The translations under genes and the position numbers were made by a program. The notes under the pieces were generated by a model. It was not told the origin of the DNA and searched no databases. It was given only the letters and a program-made list of their open reading frames with translations. A stretch of DNA of 46,850 bases from Ignavibacteria bacterium (lineage in GTDB: Bacteria > Bacteroidota > Ignavibacteria > Tepidaquicellales > Tepidaquicellaceae): the NCBI GenBank assembly GCA_016783945.1, contig JADHVP010000011.1, positions 1-46,850 of the forward strand, given 5' to 3'. Below are positions 36,977 to 46,850 of the stretch, one piece after another. The number at the start of each line of letters is the position of its first letter. Position 1 is the first letter of the stretch.

Positions 36977-38596
36977 CTAATCGTTTAGAATGTACTTTGA
37001 TATGATTTTATAAGTGGGAGCTCCGGATGATACAATTTTATTGTGGAAGTCCTTTAGAGAATATTTCCCATTATGTTTTGTAAAGAAATCGTTTTTTAAT
37101 TTCTTCAAGAGTATCTTGCCTAATGTGTAACTCAGATATCCGGGATCAAAAGCTCCTCTCTCAGCTTCATGTTTTGCTGTCGTATTTGATATTTTTGCGT
37201 GCTCTGTGAACAGAGATGCTGCTTCGTCTAACGACATATTATCGCAATGCAATCCAATTGCGGCGAGATAGCGGCAGCATCTTACGAGTGCTTCTTTAAT
37301 TTGCGCTATTTTAATATGCAAATCACCGTTACCGTATCCCTGGTCAATCATCATCTCTTCAGTATAGTGTGCCCAGCCTTCTACGTAAGTATAGCACATA
37401 AATATTTTAGCTAATTTTGAAGCATGTAAATTTGAATTCAGGAAGTGAGTATAATGACCGGGGAATGCTTCATGTATAGAAATAAGTTTTAACGTCGGGT
37501 AATTAAAAAGAGTCATCCATTCTTTTTTATCTTTTTCATTGAAAGATTTATCGGGCAGACTAACAAAGTAGAATGATTCATCTGATTTTTCGAATGGACC
37601 TGCTGTTGACATAGCTGCGAATCCTATCTTCATATAGTGTGGCATCTCTTTAACTATACAATTAAGATTATCCGGTATGCTAATTAAATCTTTTTCCCTT
37701 ATGTATTCTATTAGTTCGTTGAGTGTGTTATCAGTTTCAGTGATAAGATTATTTTCTGTTGGGTGATTATTAAGAAAATCATCATGGTCGTATTCATCAC
37801 CTCCAATTTCTTTCAACTCTTTTTTCAGTCTTTCTAGTTCTTCTTCTCCAAGCTTTTTTAATTCTGGTAGTGGAATATCGATATGCTCTTCTATCCGTAA
37901 CATTTTCGTAAACTTCTCCTCACCTAATCTAAAATCATCATTCGCTTTAGGTAATAAAACTTCATCGATGTATTTTATAAAATCATTGAATGCTTTTACA
38001 GTTGTTATGCAAACTTCTTTATATTCATTTACAAGATTTATATTAATCTCTCTTTTGTTTATTTCATCCATAATCTCGTTTTCAAAGAAATCCTCATAAC
38101 CGGATGCAAATTGTTTTGCATATTTACAGAATATTTTTGGAACAACTTCATCTAAGTTTTTCTTTGCGTTTTCAATTACGTTTGGAATTTCTTTCATTAT
38201 GCTGATGATAGAAGAGAGTCTGTCTTCGAAAGGTGCATAATCTCTGTTGAGATAATTACTCATGTTAATGAACATTAGTGCATAAGTCATCGGGTTACGT
38301 TTATATGCTTGAATCTCATCATGTTCAAAAAAATCTGATTCTAATGACCATTTTATAAGATCGAAATCGAACTTGTTTTCTGAAGATAATTCTTCATATT
38401 TTATTTCCAGTAATTCATTGTAGAGTGATTCGAAAAATAACCTTTCCTTTTTAATTCCTGATAAGGAAGTATCACTCATTTTTCCATCATATTCATGGAG
38501 TCCCAATGTTACTGCATGTGTGGGGGAATAATTTAAATATTCTTTAAAAAATTTTTCAGAGTAATCTTTGAACTGTTTGTTTGCTTCTTCTTTCAT
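36977..38596 (-). CDS. DUF885 family protein (putative metalloprotease-like)
   Basis: 'HEAFPGHYTHFLN' (HExxPGH-like), 'EGWAHYTEEMMID', 'DPGYLSYTLGKILLKKL'. Confidence 0.9.
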   Translation of the reverse strand: MKEEANKQFKDYSEKFFKEYLNYSPTHAVTLGLHEYDGKMSDTSLSGIKKERLFFESLYNELLEIKYEELSSENKFDFDLIKWSLESDFFEHDEIQAYKRNPMTYALMFINMSNYLNRDYAPFEDRLSSIISIMKEIPNVIENAKKNLDEVVPKIFCKYAKQFASGYEDFFENEIMDEINKREININLVNEYKEVCITTVKAFNDFIKYIDEVLLPKANDDFRLGEEKFTKMLRIEEHIDIPLPELKKLGEEELERLKKELKEIGGDEYDHDDFLNNHPTENNLITETDNTLNELIEYIREKDLISIPDNLNCIVKEMPHYMKIGFAAMSTAGPFEKSDESFYFVSLPDKSFNEKDKKEWMTLFNYPTLKLISIHEAFPGHYTHFLNSNLHASKLAKIFMCYTYVEGWAHYTEEMMIDQGYGNGDLHIKIAQIKEALVRCCRYLAAIGLHCDNMSLDEAASLFTEHAKISNTTAKHEAERGAFDPGYLSYTLGKILLKKLKNDFFTKHNGKYSLKDFHNKIVSSGAPTYKIISKYILND

Positions 38597-38609
38597 TATT
38601 TATTCATAT

Positions 38610-39599
38610 TTAAATTTCGGAATATTCACCTAAGTTTAACACGTCAATCTTGTTTTTAACTTTTGAACTTTTGCCTATAAGTGATTCAGTCAATGTTGAA
38701 TTCTCAATGACACAGTCTTCACTTATAATACTGTTTGATATGTTACAGTTTTTTAAAACACAGTTATCGTTTATCGTCGCGTGAGGTCCTATAATACAAT
38801 TTTCCAATGCTACGTTTTTTCCGATATAAACAGGATCGTTAATAAGGCAGCTTTTTATTTTATATTTTTTATTTCTTTTTTGTAGAATGTATCTATTAGT
38901 TTCAAGTATTGTTTCCGGTTTCCCGCAATCCAACCAGCCATTAACATTGAATGTTTTCATCTTTCCGTTTTCGTTAATCATTTTTTCGAGTGCATCTGTT
39001 AACTGAAATTCACCTTTGCTCTTTATATTATTTTCTATTATATATTCGAGTGAATCGAATAATAGTTTCGAATCTTTAAGATAGTAAAGCCCAACTATTG
39101 CTTCATTAGACGGAGATACCTTGGGGGAAGCAGGCTTTTCTATGAATTTATTTATAAAACCATTATTATCTTTTTCAACTACACCAAACCTTCTCGGGTC
39201 ATCGACTTTTTTAACTCCAATAACGGAATATTTATTGTCACACATTTTTTTTAGATCCACATCGAATAAAGTATCGCCTAAGATAATAAGAACATCTTCT
39301 TTTTTATCAGGTGAAAATTTTTTCTTTGCACAGTATATAGCGTGCCCTAATCCATGAGCTTCTTCCTGAACAACAAATTCAAATTTGAATTTAAAAGTTT
39401 CATTTATATAATCCTCGATTCTATTTCCAAGGAATCCAGTTATGAAAATTATTGAAGAAGCTATTCTATCTTTAATTAACTGATCTACAATGTAAAAAAT
39501 CATTGGATCCCCAGCAACGTTCAAAAGAACTTTAGGATTTGAAAGTGTGTGAGGTCTCAGTCTTTTTCCAAAACCGGCAACAGGAATTATTACTTTCAC
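38610..39599 (-). CDS. NDP-sugar nucleotidyltransferase (glucose-1-phosphate thymidylyl/uridylyltransferase-like) with left-handed beta-helix C-terminus
   Basis: MKVIIPVAGFGKRLRPHTLSNPKVLLNVAGDPMI; hexapeptide-like C-terminus. Confidence 0.88.
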   Translation of the reverse strand: MKVIIPVAGFGKRLRPHTLSNPKVLLNVAGDPMIFYIVDQLIKDRIASSIIFITGFLGNRIEDYINETFKFKFEFVVQEEAHGLGHAIYCAKKKFSPDKKEDVLIILGDTLFDVDLKKMCDNKYSVIGVKKVDDPRRFGVVEKDNNGFINKFIEKPASPKVSPSNEAIVGLYYLKDSKLLFDSLEYIIENNIKSKGEFQLTDALEKMINENGKMKTFNVNGWLDCGKPETILETNRYILQKRNKKYKIKSCLINDPVYIGKNVALENCIIGPHATINDNCVLKNCNISNSIISEDCVIENSTLTESLIGKSSKVKNKIDVLNLGEYSEI

Positions 39600-42340
39600 T
39601 TATTTAATATGTTTTTAATTTTAGAAGGGAAATTAGTTATAACTTCATTGAGCTTCGAAACGTCTTTTCCACCGGCTGTTGCAAGATGAGGTCGTCCGCC
39701 TCCTCCTCCACCTAATTCTTTAGCTACTTCAGAGATGAGCTTCCCGGCATGAAGGTTTCTCTCTTTAATTAAATTATCGCTGACTGCGCAAACTAAATTA
39801 ATTTTATCGTTCAATACGACTGCTATTAGTCCAACACCGTTCTTAAGTTTTTTATAAAGTTCATCGCCGAGTTCTTTAAGCTCGTCCATATTACTGAGTT
39901 CCATTATTTCAGATACTACTGTTACACTATCAACAACCGGGGATTTAATTATAATTGTATCTAACTGCTCAAAAACTTTCTGCAGGTTTTGTTTGAGCAA
40001 TTCTTTCTCTGTTTGTTTTTTTTCTTCTAAATATTTCTCTCTAACTTCATACAATGATTTTATAGTTTCATCCTGATAAGTAATAAGCTTTTTCATTAAA
40101 TCGACATCTCTGAAGTCAGCACCTTTGTAATCTTTCTTGAAATTGGCTAATCCACTTTTGAAATTATCGGAGTGTTTAGAAGGAAGGTCTGAGATAATTT
40201 TTTCAATATCGGATAATTTTTCATCTATTAACTTGATGATACCTTCTCCAGTTCGTGCAAAAATTCTTCGTACCCCTGAAGAAATGCTCTCTTCCTTAGT
40301 GATCTTGAACAATCCGATATCATTTGTAGAGGAAACGTGAGTACCCCCGCAGAATTCTATACTATATTTATCGTCGACAATGACGACTCTAACTTTATCC
40401 TCATACTTCTCACCGAAGAATTTTTTAACATTCGGTATCTTGTTAGCTTCTTCTATCGTTATATCTTCTAATGTTTTTATAGTAATATTTTCTTGAATTT
40501 TATTATTGACAATTTCTTCGATTTTCGTGAGTTGATCAGATTCGACTTTTTGAAAGTGCGGAAAGTCAAATCTTAAGTATTCATCACTAACAAGTGATCC
40601 CATTTGTTTTACATGATTACCGAGAACTTGTCTGAGAGCTTCGTGTAATATATGAGTTGCTGTATGATTACGCTGTATAGAACGACGTTTTCTATAATCT
40701 ACCTTTGCAATAACGGATTTGTCCAACTCTGGAATTTCAGTATCATTCGGGGTTTTGACAAGAACTGAATACTTATTGGGAACGTCAAAAACCTCTAACT
40801 CAATTCCGTTATTTGCAATAATTTTCCCAACGTCACTTATTTGTCCACCGGCTTCTGAGTAAAAAGGATTTTTTGTTAATACTAATATATTTTCGGATGG
40901 TTTCTTTAGCTCGAACTGTTTTACGATTTTAATCTCTATCCCTTTTTCCTCAAGTTCCCATGGATTATATACACTATTTTTTCCAATATCTTTTTCATCA
41001 AGTTCAATATTTTTTGAATCAGAGTATGCAAAGTGTTCTTTTCTATCTTTTCTCGCACGTTCTTTTTGTATATTCATTTCTTCTTCGAATTTTTCCATGT
41101 CTACTGTGTAACCGTGTTCTTTTGCCATAACCTGGGTTAAGTCTAAAGGAAATCCATAAGTATCGTAAAGCTTAAATGCATCTTCACCAGGAAAAGATTT
41201 AACTTTGTTTTTTTCAAGTTTAAGAATGACTTCATAGAAAAGTTCTAATCCTCTGTCGAGAGTAACACTAAAGCTTTCTTCTTCAGCTCTGATTACTTCT
41301 ATTACAAAATCCCTATTTTCATAAAGTTCGGGGAATGTATCTTTGAAGTTGTCAACAACAATATCGACTAATCTATATATTAATGGTTTTTTATAATTTA
41401 GTTTCCTCGATAATCTTGCGGCTCTTCTTAAGATTCTTCTTAAAACATAACCTCTTCCTTCATTGGATGGAACAGCTCCATCGCTTATCGCGAACGTTAA
41501 AGCTCTTATGTGATCTGCTATAGCATTAATTGATGATACATTTTCACCTTCATATTTTTTCCCGGTTATTTCACAAATCTTTGAGATAATCGGTTGAAAA
41601 ATATCTGTTCCATAATTTGATGTTTTTCCTTGAAGAACTCGTACAACTCTCTCGAAACCCATTCCGGTATCTACATTTTTCTTCGGTAATGTAGTCAGTT
41701 TACCCTTATTATCCCGATTGTATTGTATAAAAACAAGGTTCCAAATTTCGATTACATCTTCGAGTTCTGTATTAATGTCTTTTGATGTACATCCCTCTTT
41801 TGTTAAATCATAATGAATTTCTGAACAAGGACCGCATGGACCGGTATCGCCCATTTCCCAGAAATTGTCTTTTTCATCGAACTTTAGTACGTGTGTTGGG
41901 TCAATATCAGTTTCGTTCTTCCATAAATTAAATGCTTCATCATCGGTCTCATAAACAGTTGCCCAAAGTCTACCTTTTGGAAGTTTCCAGATTTCTGTTA
42001 ACAATTCCCAAGCCCATTTAATAGCTTCTTTTTTGTAGTAATCTCCAAACGACCAGTTACCAAGCATTTCAAAGAAAGTATGATGGTAACCATCGACACC
42101 AACCTCTTCAAGATCATTGTGCTTACCTCCCGCTCTTATGCATTTTTGTGTGTCTGCACAGCGGCTGTATTCCCTGGTTCCTGTTCCTAAGAAAACATCT
42201 TTAAATTGATTCATTCCAGCGTTTGCAAATAGCAGCGTTGGATCATCATAGGGTACTACAGAAGAAGATGGGACTATTTTATGATCTTTTTCTTTAAAAA
42301 ATTCTAAGAACGATTGCCTTATTTCATTTGATGTCAACAA
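39596..42340 (-). CDS. alaS: Alanine--tRNA ligase
   Basis: MLTSNEIRQSFLEFFKEKDHKIVPSSSVVPYDDPTLLFANAGMNQFKDVFLG; RNHTATHILHEALR; CGGTHV; GGGGGGRPHLATAGG. Confidence 0.98.
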   Translation of the reverse strand: MLTSNEIRQSFLEFFKEKDHKIVPSSSVVPYDDPTLLFANAGMNQFKDVFLGTGTREYSRCADTQKCIRAGGKHNDLEEVGVDGYHHTFFEMLGNWSFGDYYKKEAIKWAWELLTEIWKLPKGRLWATVYETDDEAFNLWKNETDIDPTHVLKFDEKDNFWEMGDTGPCGPCSEIHYDLTKEGCTSKDINTELEDVIEIWNLVFIQYNRDNKGKLTTLPKKNVDTGMGFERVVRVLQGKTSNYGTDIFQPIISKICEITGKKYEGENVSSINAIADHIRALTFAISDGAVPSNEGRGYVLRRILRRAARLSRKLNYKKPLIYRLVDIVVDNFKDTFPELYENRDFVIEVIRAEEESFSVTLDRGLELFYEVILKLEKNKVKSFPGEDAFKLYDTYGFPLDLTQVMAKEHGYTVDMEKFEEEMNIQKERARKDRKEHFAYSDSKNIELDEKDIGKNSVYNPWELEEKGIEIKIVKQFELKKPSENILVLTKNPFYSEAGGQISDVGKIIANNGIELEVFDVPNKYSVLVKTPNDTEIPELDKSVIAKVDYRKRRSIQRNHTATHILHEALRQVLGNHVKQMGSLVSDEYLRFDFPHFQKVESDQLTKIEEIVNNKIQENITIKTLEDITIEEANKIPNVKKFFGEKYEDKVRVVIVDDKYSIEFCGGTHVSSTNDIGLFKITKEESISSGVRRIFARTGEGIIKLIDEKLSDIEKIISDLPSKHSDNFKSGLANFKKDYKGADFRDVDLMKKLITYQDETIKSLYEVREKYLEEKKQTEKELLKQNLQKVFEQLDTIIIKSPVVDSVTVVSEIMELSNMDELKELGDELYKKLKNGVGLIAVVLNDKINLVCAVSDNLIKERNLHAGKLISEVAKELGGGGGGRPHLATAGGKDVSKLNEVITNFPSKIKNILNK

Positions 42341-42634
42341 ATTAATCTAAAAATTAAAATAGTTTTTAAAATAAAATATATGATTATAAATTGAAATGTA
42401 ATTGATTGTTATCAATAATGAATAGAAAATAAGCTTTAGAATCTTAATTTCAATTAGCTTAAATTACTTACATAACATAAGTATATAAAAATGTATTTTT
42501 GTTAAAAAATGAAGAAAAAATCTATAAATGTATTGCAATTCCAAACAAATAATTCTAAGTTGCTACTAAGTATTTTTACATTTTTAAAACATGTTTTTGT
42601 ACTAAAAGTTTTTTTAATTAAAAAGGAGTAAACA

Positions 42635-43408
42635 GTGCTTACTCGATTAATAATTTATTCAATTTCTTTTGCTTTAATGAGTGGTTTGTTCGCTAATTTG
42701 AATACTGTTGAAGCTAAGACTCAAAGTATCGAACAAACTAAACAGAAGAAAAAAAAGTACTCAAAAAAGAAAAATACTCAACAGCTTTCCAGTTTTGGTA
42801 AAGCATACAGAGATGCGAGAAAAAAAGGATTAAAAACCTTCAAACATAATGGAAAAACTTACACCACTGAGAAACAGGGCACTACAAATAATAAAACCAA
42901 GAATGTTACTACAAAAAACACCAGTGCTAGTTATAAAAATGTAAGTTTCAGTTCTGCATATAGAGATGCAAGGAAAAAAGGTTATGAGACTTTTAAATGG
43001 AAGGGGAAATTATACAGTACTGATTTAAATAAGAAAACGAGCACAAAGACCAATAAAAAGACAACTTACAAGAAAAAAACCACACAAACTTATACAGGAA
43101 GTTTTAGTTCTGCCTATAGGGATGCTAAGAAAAAAGGCTATTCAACCTTTAAATGGAAAGGTAAGACTTATACTACAGGTAAAACTAAGTATACTAAAAA
43201 GAAGAGTAAATATTCAAAGAAAAAGAAGTATACTAAGAAAAAGAAATATAAGAAAAAGAAAAAGTATAAAACAAAAACTTACTATCCACCAACAAATTCA
43301 TACACTCCACCGAAAAACTACGATAGTGATGATAACAGCGGAAGAGAATTTAAGAGAAGAGAATCTGATGAATCCTTCCGTAAAGAGCCAAAAAAAGAAG
43401 GCGATTAG
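42635..43408 (+). CDS. Secreted Lys-rich protein with three YRDARKKGxxTFKWKGKxYTT repeats
   Basis: GTG start, signal peptide; repeats FGKAYRDARKKGLKTFKHNGKTYTT, FSSAYRDARKKGYETFKWKGKLYST, FSSAYRDAKKKGYSTFKWKGKTYTT; poly-KKY tail. Confidence 0.75.
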   Translation: MLTRLIIYSISFALMSGLFANLNTVEAKTQSIEQTKQKKKKYSKKKNTQQLSSFGKAYRDARKKGLKTFKHNGKTYTTEKQGTTNNKTKNVTTKNTSASYKNVSFSSAYRDARKKGYETFKWKGKLYSTDLNKKTSTKTNKKTTYKKKTTQTYTGSFSSAYRDAKKKGYSTFKWKGKTYTTGKTKYTKKKSKYSKKKKYTKKKKYKKKKKYKTKTYYPPTNSYTPPKNYDSDDNSGREFKRRESDESFRKEPKKEGD

Positions 43409-43430
43409 AAAGTTTATATATTAAAAATAG

Positions 43431-43465
43431 AAACTCCGTTTCAAGAAATATTTGAAACGGAGTTT
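43431..43465. terminator. Bidirectional intrinsic terminator
   Basis: AAACTCCGTTTCAA-GAAATAT-TTGAAACGGAGTTT followed by TTGTTT; between convergent genes. Confidence 0.85.
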
Positions 43466-43501
43466 TTGTTTATATGATAAACAATTATTAAAAGTTATTG
43501 A

Positions 43502-45169
43502 TTAGGTTTGAATAATCCCAACATTAAACTTCTTCATTTCTGGATTGTTGTTTGTAAGTTCTATACAATATGATACTACTTTTCTTGTTTCTGGTGGGTC
43601 AATAATTCCATCTACCCACAATCGGGATGCTGCATATAAAACGTCTGTTTGATCCTCGTATCTTTTCTTTATTTCATCAAATGTAGCTTTCTTATCTTCT
43701 TCGCTCATTTCTTTACCACGCTTTTTCATTTGTCCAATTTTAATATCAAGAAGTACATTGCTTGCCTGAGAACCACCCATAACAGCAATCTGTGCATTCG
43801 GGAAGGCAAAAATGAATCTGGGATCGTAGGCTTTTCCACACATTGCATAATTTCCCGCTCCATTACTGTTTCCTGTAATGATTGTAATTTTTGGTACGAC
43901 TGAATTTGCAACTGCATAAACCATTTTCGCCCCATCTTTAATGATTCCACCGTGTTCAGCTTTTGAACCAACCATAAAACCGGTAACATCCTGAAGAAAA
44001 AGAAGAGGTATTTTCCTTTGGTTGCAATTCATTATGAATCTTGAAGCCTTGTCAGAACTATCGGAATATATAACTCCACCAAATTGCATTTCACCTTCAC
44101 CTACGTCTGTTTTCTTTTTAACTATGTTTCTTTGATTAGCAACAATTCCGACAGCCCATCCATCGATCCTTGCGTAACCTGTAACCAAAGTCTTTCCATA
44201 TCCGGGTTTATATTCATCGAAGTCCCCGTCATCTATTATTCTTGCAATGAGTTCATGTGTGTCGTAAGGCTTGGTTGTATCCTGAGGTAAGATGCCGTAT
44301 ATTTCGTTTGGATCGTACATTGGTTCTTTGCTTTCAATTCTATCAAATCCTGCCGTGTCAAATCTACCTATTTTACTCACCAGACTTCTGATTTTTTTGA
44401 TGCAGGTTTCATCGTCAGGCATTTTCTCATCTGTTATGCCTGATATGTTGGAAGAAACATCACCACCACCAAGCGTTTCATTGTCAATGTTTTCACCTAT
44501 GGCTGCTTTAACAAGATGCGCACCCGCTAAAAAAATACTTCCGCTTCCTTCTACAATGAGTGCTTCGTCACTCATAATTGGCAAGTAAGCACCACCTGCA
44601 ACGCATGGTCCCATAACTGCTGCGATTTGCGGGATTCCCATAGCGCTCATAACTGCATTGTTTCTGAATACTCTTCCGAAGTGTTCCTTATCCGGGAAAA
44701 TTTCATCCTGCATAGGAAGAAATACACCGGCAGAATCAACTAAATATATAATCGGGAGCTTGTTCTCCATAGAAATTTCCTGTGCACGCAGATTTTTTTT
44801 ACAAGTAATGGGAAACCAGGAACCTGCTTTTACTGTTGCATCATTAGCAACTATGATACAATTTCTCCCGTGAATTTTTCCTATACCGAATATTGTTCCG
44901 GAAGATGGTGCACCGCCATACTCTTCATACATTCCATATCCTGCATATAAGCCAAGCTCCATAAAATAGGAATCTTTGTCTATAAGCAAATTAATTCTTT
45001 CCCGGCAGTGAAGTTTTTTCTTTGCATGTAATTTTTCAATTGCTTTTTCTCCGCCTCCAAGCTTAAGCTTGTTGCCTGTATTTTCAATTCTTCTTAAAAG
45101 GTTTTTTTGAAAATCTTCTCGCTTTTGAAATACTGAATCTTTCTTGATGTTTGATTTTAATTTAGACAT
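43502..45169 (-). CDS. Acyl-CoA carboxylase carboxyltransferase beta subunit (methylcrotonyl/propionyl-CoA carboxylase-like)
   Basis: GGGEKAIEKLHAKKKLHCRERINLLID, GPCVAGGAYLPIMSDE, GGGDVSSNISG, RNIVKKKTDVGEGEMQFGGVIYSDSSDKASRFI. Confidence 0.92.
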   Translation of the reverse strand: MSKLKSNIKKDSVFQKREDFQKNLLRRIENTGNKLKLGGGEKAIEKLHAKKKLHCRERINLLIDKDSYFMELGLYAGYGMYEEYGGAPSSGTIFGIGKIHGRNCIIVANDATVKAGSWFPITCKKNLRAQEISMENKLPIIYLVDSAGVFLPMQDEIFPDKEHFGRVFRNNAVMSAMGIPQIAAVMGPCVAGGAYLPIMSDEALIVEGSGSIFLAGAHLVKAAIGENIDNETLGGGDVSSNISGITDEKMPDDETCIKKIRSLVSKIGRFDTAGFDRIESKEPMYDPNEIYGILPQDTTKPYDTHELIARIIDDGDFDEYKPGYGKTLVTGYARIDGWAVGIVANQRNIVKKKTDVGEGEMQFGGVIYSDSSDKASRFIMNCNQRKIPLLFLQDVTGFMVGSKAEHGGIIKDGAKMVYAVANSVVPKITIITGNSNGAGNYAMCGKAYDPRFIFAFPNAQIAVMGGSQASNVLLDIKIGQMKKRGKEMSEEDKKATFDEIKKRYEDQTDVLYAASRLWVDGIIDPPETRKVVSYCIELTNNNPEMKKFNVGIIQT

Positions 45170-45266
45170 ATAATATGAGTTGAAAACAATGTTACTTGTT
45201 ATTAAATGATTTTAAAAAATCATGAACTTGTTGACTTACTAAGAGTTAAGTTACTGAAAGAAAAAC

Positions 45267-45303
45267 ATATATTCTTGAATTAAAAATTAATTCAAGAATA
45301 TAT
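45267..45303 (-). terminator. Perfect 17-bp hairpin downstream of clpX
   Basis: ATATATTCTTGAATTAA-AAA-TTAATTCAAGAATATAT, T-rich on the minus-strand 3' side. Confidence 0.75.
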
Positions 45304-45382
45304 TTGTGAAATGATAAAAATATAAAATGAAAATCTCTTCAAAAAATTAATATGTATTTGTTCCGCAAGGTATTCCTTAATA

Positions 45383-46666
45383 TTATGCAAAAACCTTTTT
45401 GCTGGATTTTGCATATATTGGTTCTTTTTCCTTTGTAATAACGTCTTTAGTTATTATACAGCTATTAATATTTTCTTTTGAAGGGATTTTATACATAATA
45501 TCAATCATAATATCTTCCAGAATAGCTCTCAAAGCTCTGGCACCGGTTCCTCTGTCAATAGCTATTTCAGCAACCATATCAAGAGCATCTTTATCAAATT
45601 CAAGTTCAACACCCTCTATACTTAAAAGTTTTTTGTATTGTTTTATTAACGCATTCTTGGGTTCTGTAAGAATCGACAACAGTGCATTTTTATCGAGTGA
45701 TTGTAATGTTGAAATAATGGGCAGCCTGCCAACGAGTTCGGGTATTAATCCGAATTTAATAAGATCATCGGGTTCAACCTTCGAAAAGATATCGTCTCGT
45801 TTTATATCTTTTTTAGAAATGATCTCGGCTCCAAAACCTATCGATCCTTTAGATACTCTTTTTTCTATAATCTTGTCAAGTTCGCCAAAAGCTCCACCGC
45901 AAATAAATAAAATATTTTTAGTGTTGATATTTATTAATGCCTGTTCAGGGTGCTTCCTGCCTCCACGTGGAGGAACTCCGGCTGTGGTTCCTTCGAGAAG
46001 TTTTAATAATGCTTGCTGTACACCTTCTCCAGATACATCCCGTGTTATGGAAGTACTATCACTCTTCCTTGTTATTTTATCGATTTCGTCTAAATAAATT
46101 ATTCCTCTTTCGGCTTTTGCAACATCGTAATTTGCATTTTGAAGCAAATGGACTAAAATAGATTCAACATCGTCACCAACATAACCGGCTTCCGTTAATG
46201 TTGTTGCATCTGCAATTGCAAACGGAACATTAAGAAGCTTCGCAAGAGTTTGTGCAAGAAACGTCTTACCTGTTCCTGTAGGTCCAATTAGTAGTATATT
46301 GCTTTTTTCAATTTCAACTTCGTCAAATGCATTCAGATCAATCGAATCAATTCTTTTATAATGATTGTATACTGCAACTGCTAACGATTTTTTTGCTCTA
46401 TCCTGACCAATGACATATTCATCCAGAAATTTCTTTATTGAATGAGGGATGATATTTGATCTCAATTTATCCATCGGTTTACCTGTCGATGTAACCGAAT
46501 TCATCTTTATAATTTGTGATGCATTGCTCACACATATTTCACAGATAAAAACAGCTTTACCATGATGGTCTATGGGTCCTTTAATCATGTTAGTAACCTT
46601 CTCTGCTGTTCTTCCGCAAAAAGAGCATCGTGGTTGGTTCTTTTTATTGGATGTATTAGAAGCCAT
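45383..46666 (-). CDS. clpX: ATP-dependent Clp protease ATP-binding subunit ClpX
   Basis: C4 zinc finger CSFCGR...[63 protein letters not shown]. Confidence 0.97.
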   Translation of the reverse strand: MASNTSNKKNQPRCSFCGRTAEKVTNMIKGPIDHHGKAVFICEICVSNASQIIKMNSVTSTGKPMDKLRSNIIPHSIKKFLDEYVIGQDRAKKSLAVAVYNHYKRIDSIDLNAFDEVEIEKSNILLIGPTGTGKTFLAQTLAKLLNVPFAIADATTLTEAGYVGDDVESILVHLLQNANYDVAKAERGIIYLDEIDKITRKSDSTSITRDVSGEGVQQALLKLLEGTTAGVPPRGGRKHPEQALININTKNILFICGGAFGELDKIIEKRVSKGSIGFGAEIISKKDIKRDDIFSKVEPDDLIKFGLIPELVGRLPIISTLQSLDKNALLSILTEPKNALIKQYKKLLSIEGVELEFDKDALDMVAEIAIDRGTGARALRAILEDIMIDIMYKIPSKENINSCIITKDVITKEKEPIYAKSSKKVFA

Positions 46667-46714
46667 AATAAAGAATTAATTCATAAATTTTTAAAATAAT
46701 AAATATTTTAAAAG

Positions 46715-46796
46715 TGCGTGATGAGGGACTCGAACCCACACGGGATGTCCCACTAGATCCTAAATCTAGCGCGTCTACCAGTTCCGCCAATCACGC
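46715..46796 (-). tRNA. tRNA-Leu (anticodon UAG), CCA not encoded
   Basis: Reverse strand GCGTGATTGGCGGAACTGGTAGACGCGCTAGATTTAGGATCTAGTGGGACATCCCGTGTGGGTTCGAGTCCCTCATCACGCA folds as class II cloverleaf; loop TTTAGGA. Confidence 0.95.
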
Positions 46797-46850
46797 TTTG
46801 TTGTCTATATTATAACAAAAATAATTAAAAGAAATTCTAAATACAATTTG

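Noticed and set aside
43122-43424. 100-aa plus-strand ORF overlapping the Lys-rich protein
   Set aside because: Alternate frame of the AAG/AAA-rich tail; composition artefact.
45399-46097. 232-aa plus-strand ORF antisense to clpX
   Set aside because: Shadow ORF of a strongly conserved gene; no recognisable domain.

Overview
The window is AT-rich. It looks like part of a Bacteroidota/Chlorobi-group genome, probably Ignavibacteria-like; this is an inference from five proteins ending in a 'YPNPFNPxTxIxFxLP...GVYFYxL' T9SS type-A sorting domain. Housekeeping genes sit at both ends: acyl-CoA dehydrogenase fragment, AmmeMemoRadiSam radical SAM enzyme, tsaD, ABC-F, SSS symporter, DUF885, NDP-sugar nucleotidyltransferase, alaS, carboxyltransferase beta, clpX and tRNA-Leu(UAG). 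The middle is accessory. The most unusual locus is 8.4-13.9 kb: an NfrA-like TPR/outer-membrane protein followed by an NfrB-like membrane glycosyltransferase whose catalytic motifs are divided between two adjacent ORFs. The acid motif (DSED) is in the first ORF; TED and the QxxRW-like motif are in the second. Between the halves lie about 2.4 kb encoding a transposase-N-terminal-like domain and long Glu/Lys-rich degenerate repeats, and a good sigma-54 (-24/-12) site precedes the operon. Other observations: four CocE/NonD-type hydrolase paralogs (two T9SS-tagged, two not); two toxin-antitoxin remnants with the toxin broken and the antitoxin kept; a small HEPN plus Zn/TM two-gene island; a GxxExxY gene between ~135-bp direct repeats; two dispersed repeat families with 8-nt and ~7-nt periodicity; and two single-base frameshifts. 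All calls come from reading the sequence and supplied ORFs; no searches were run.
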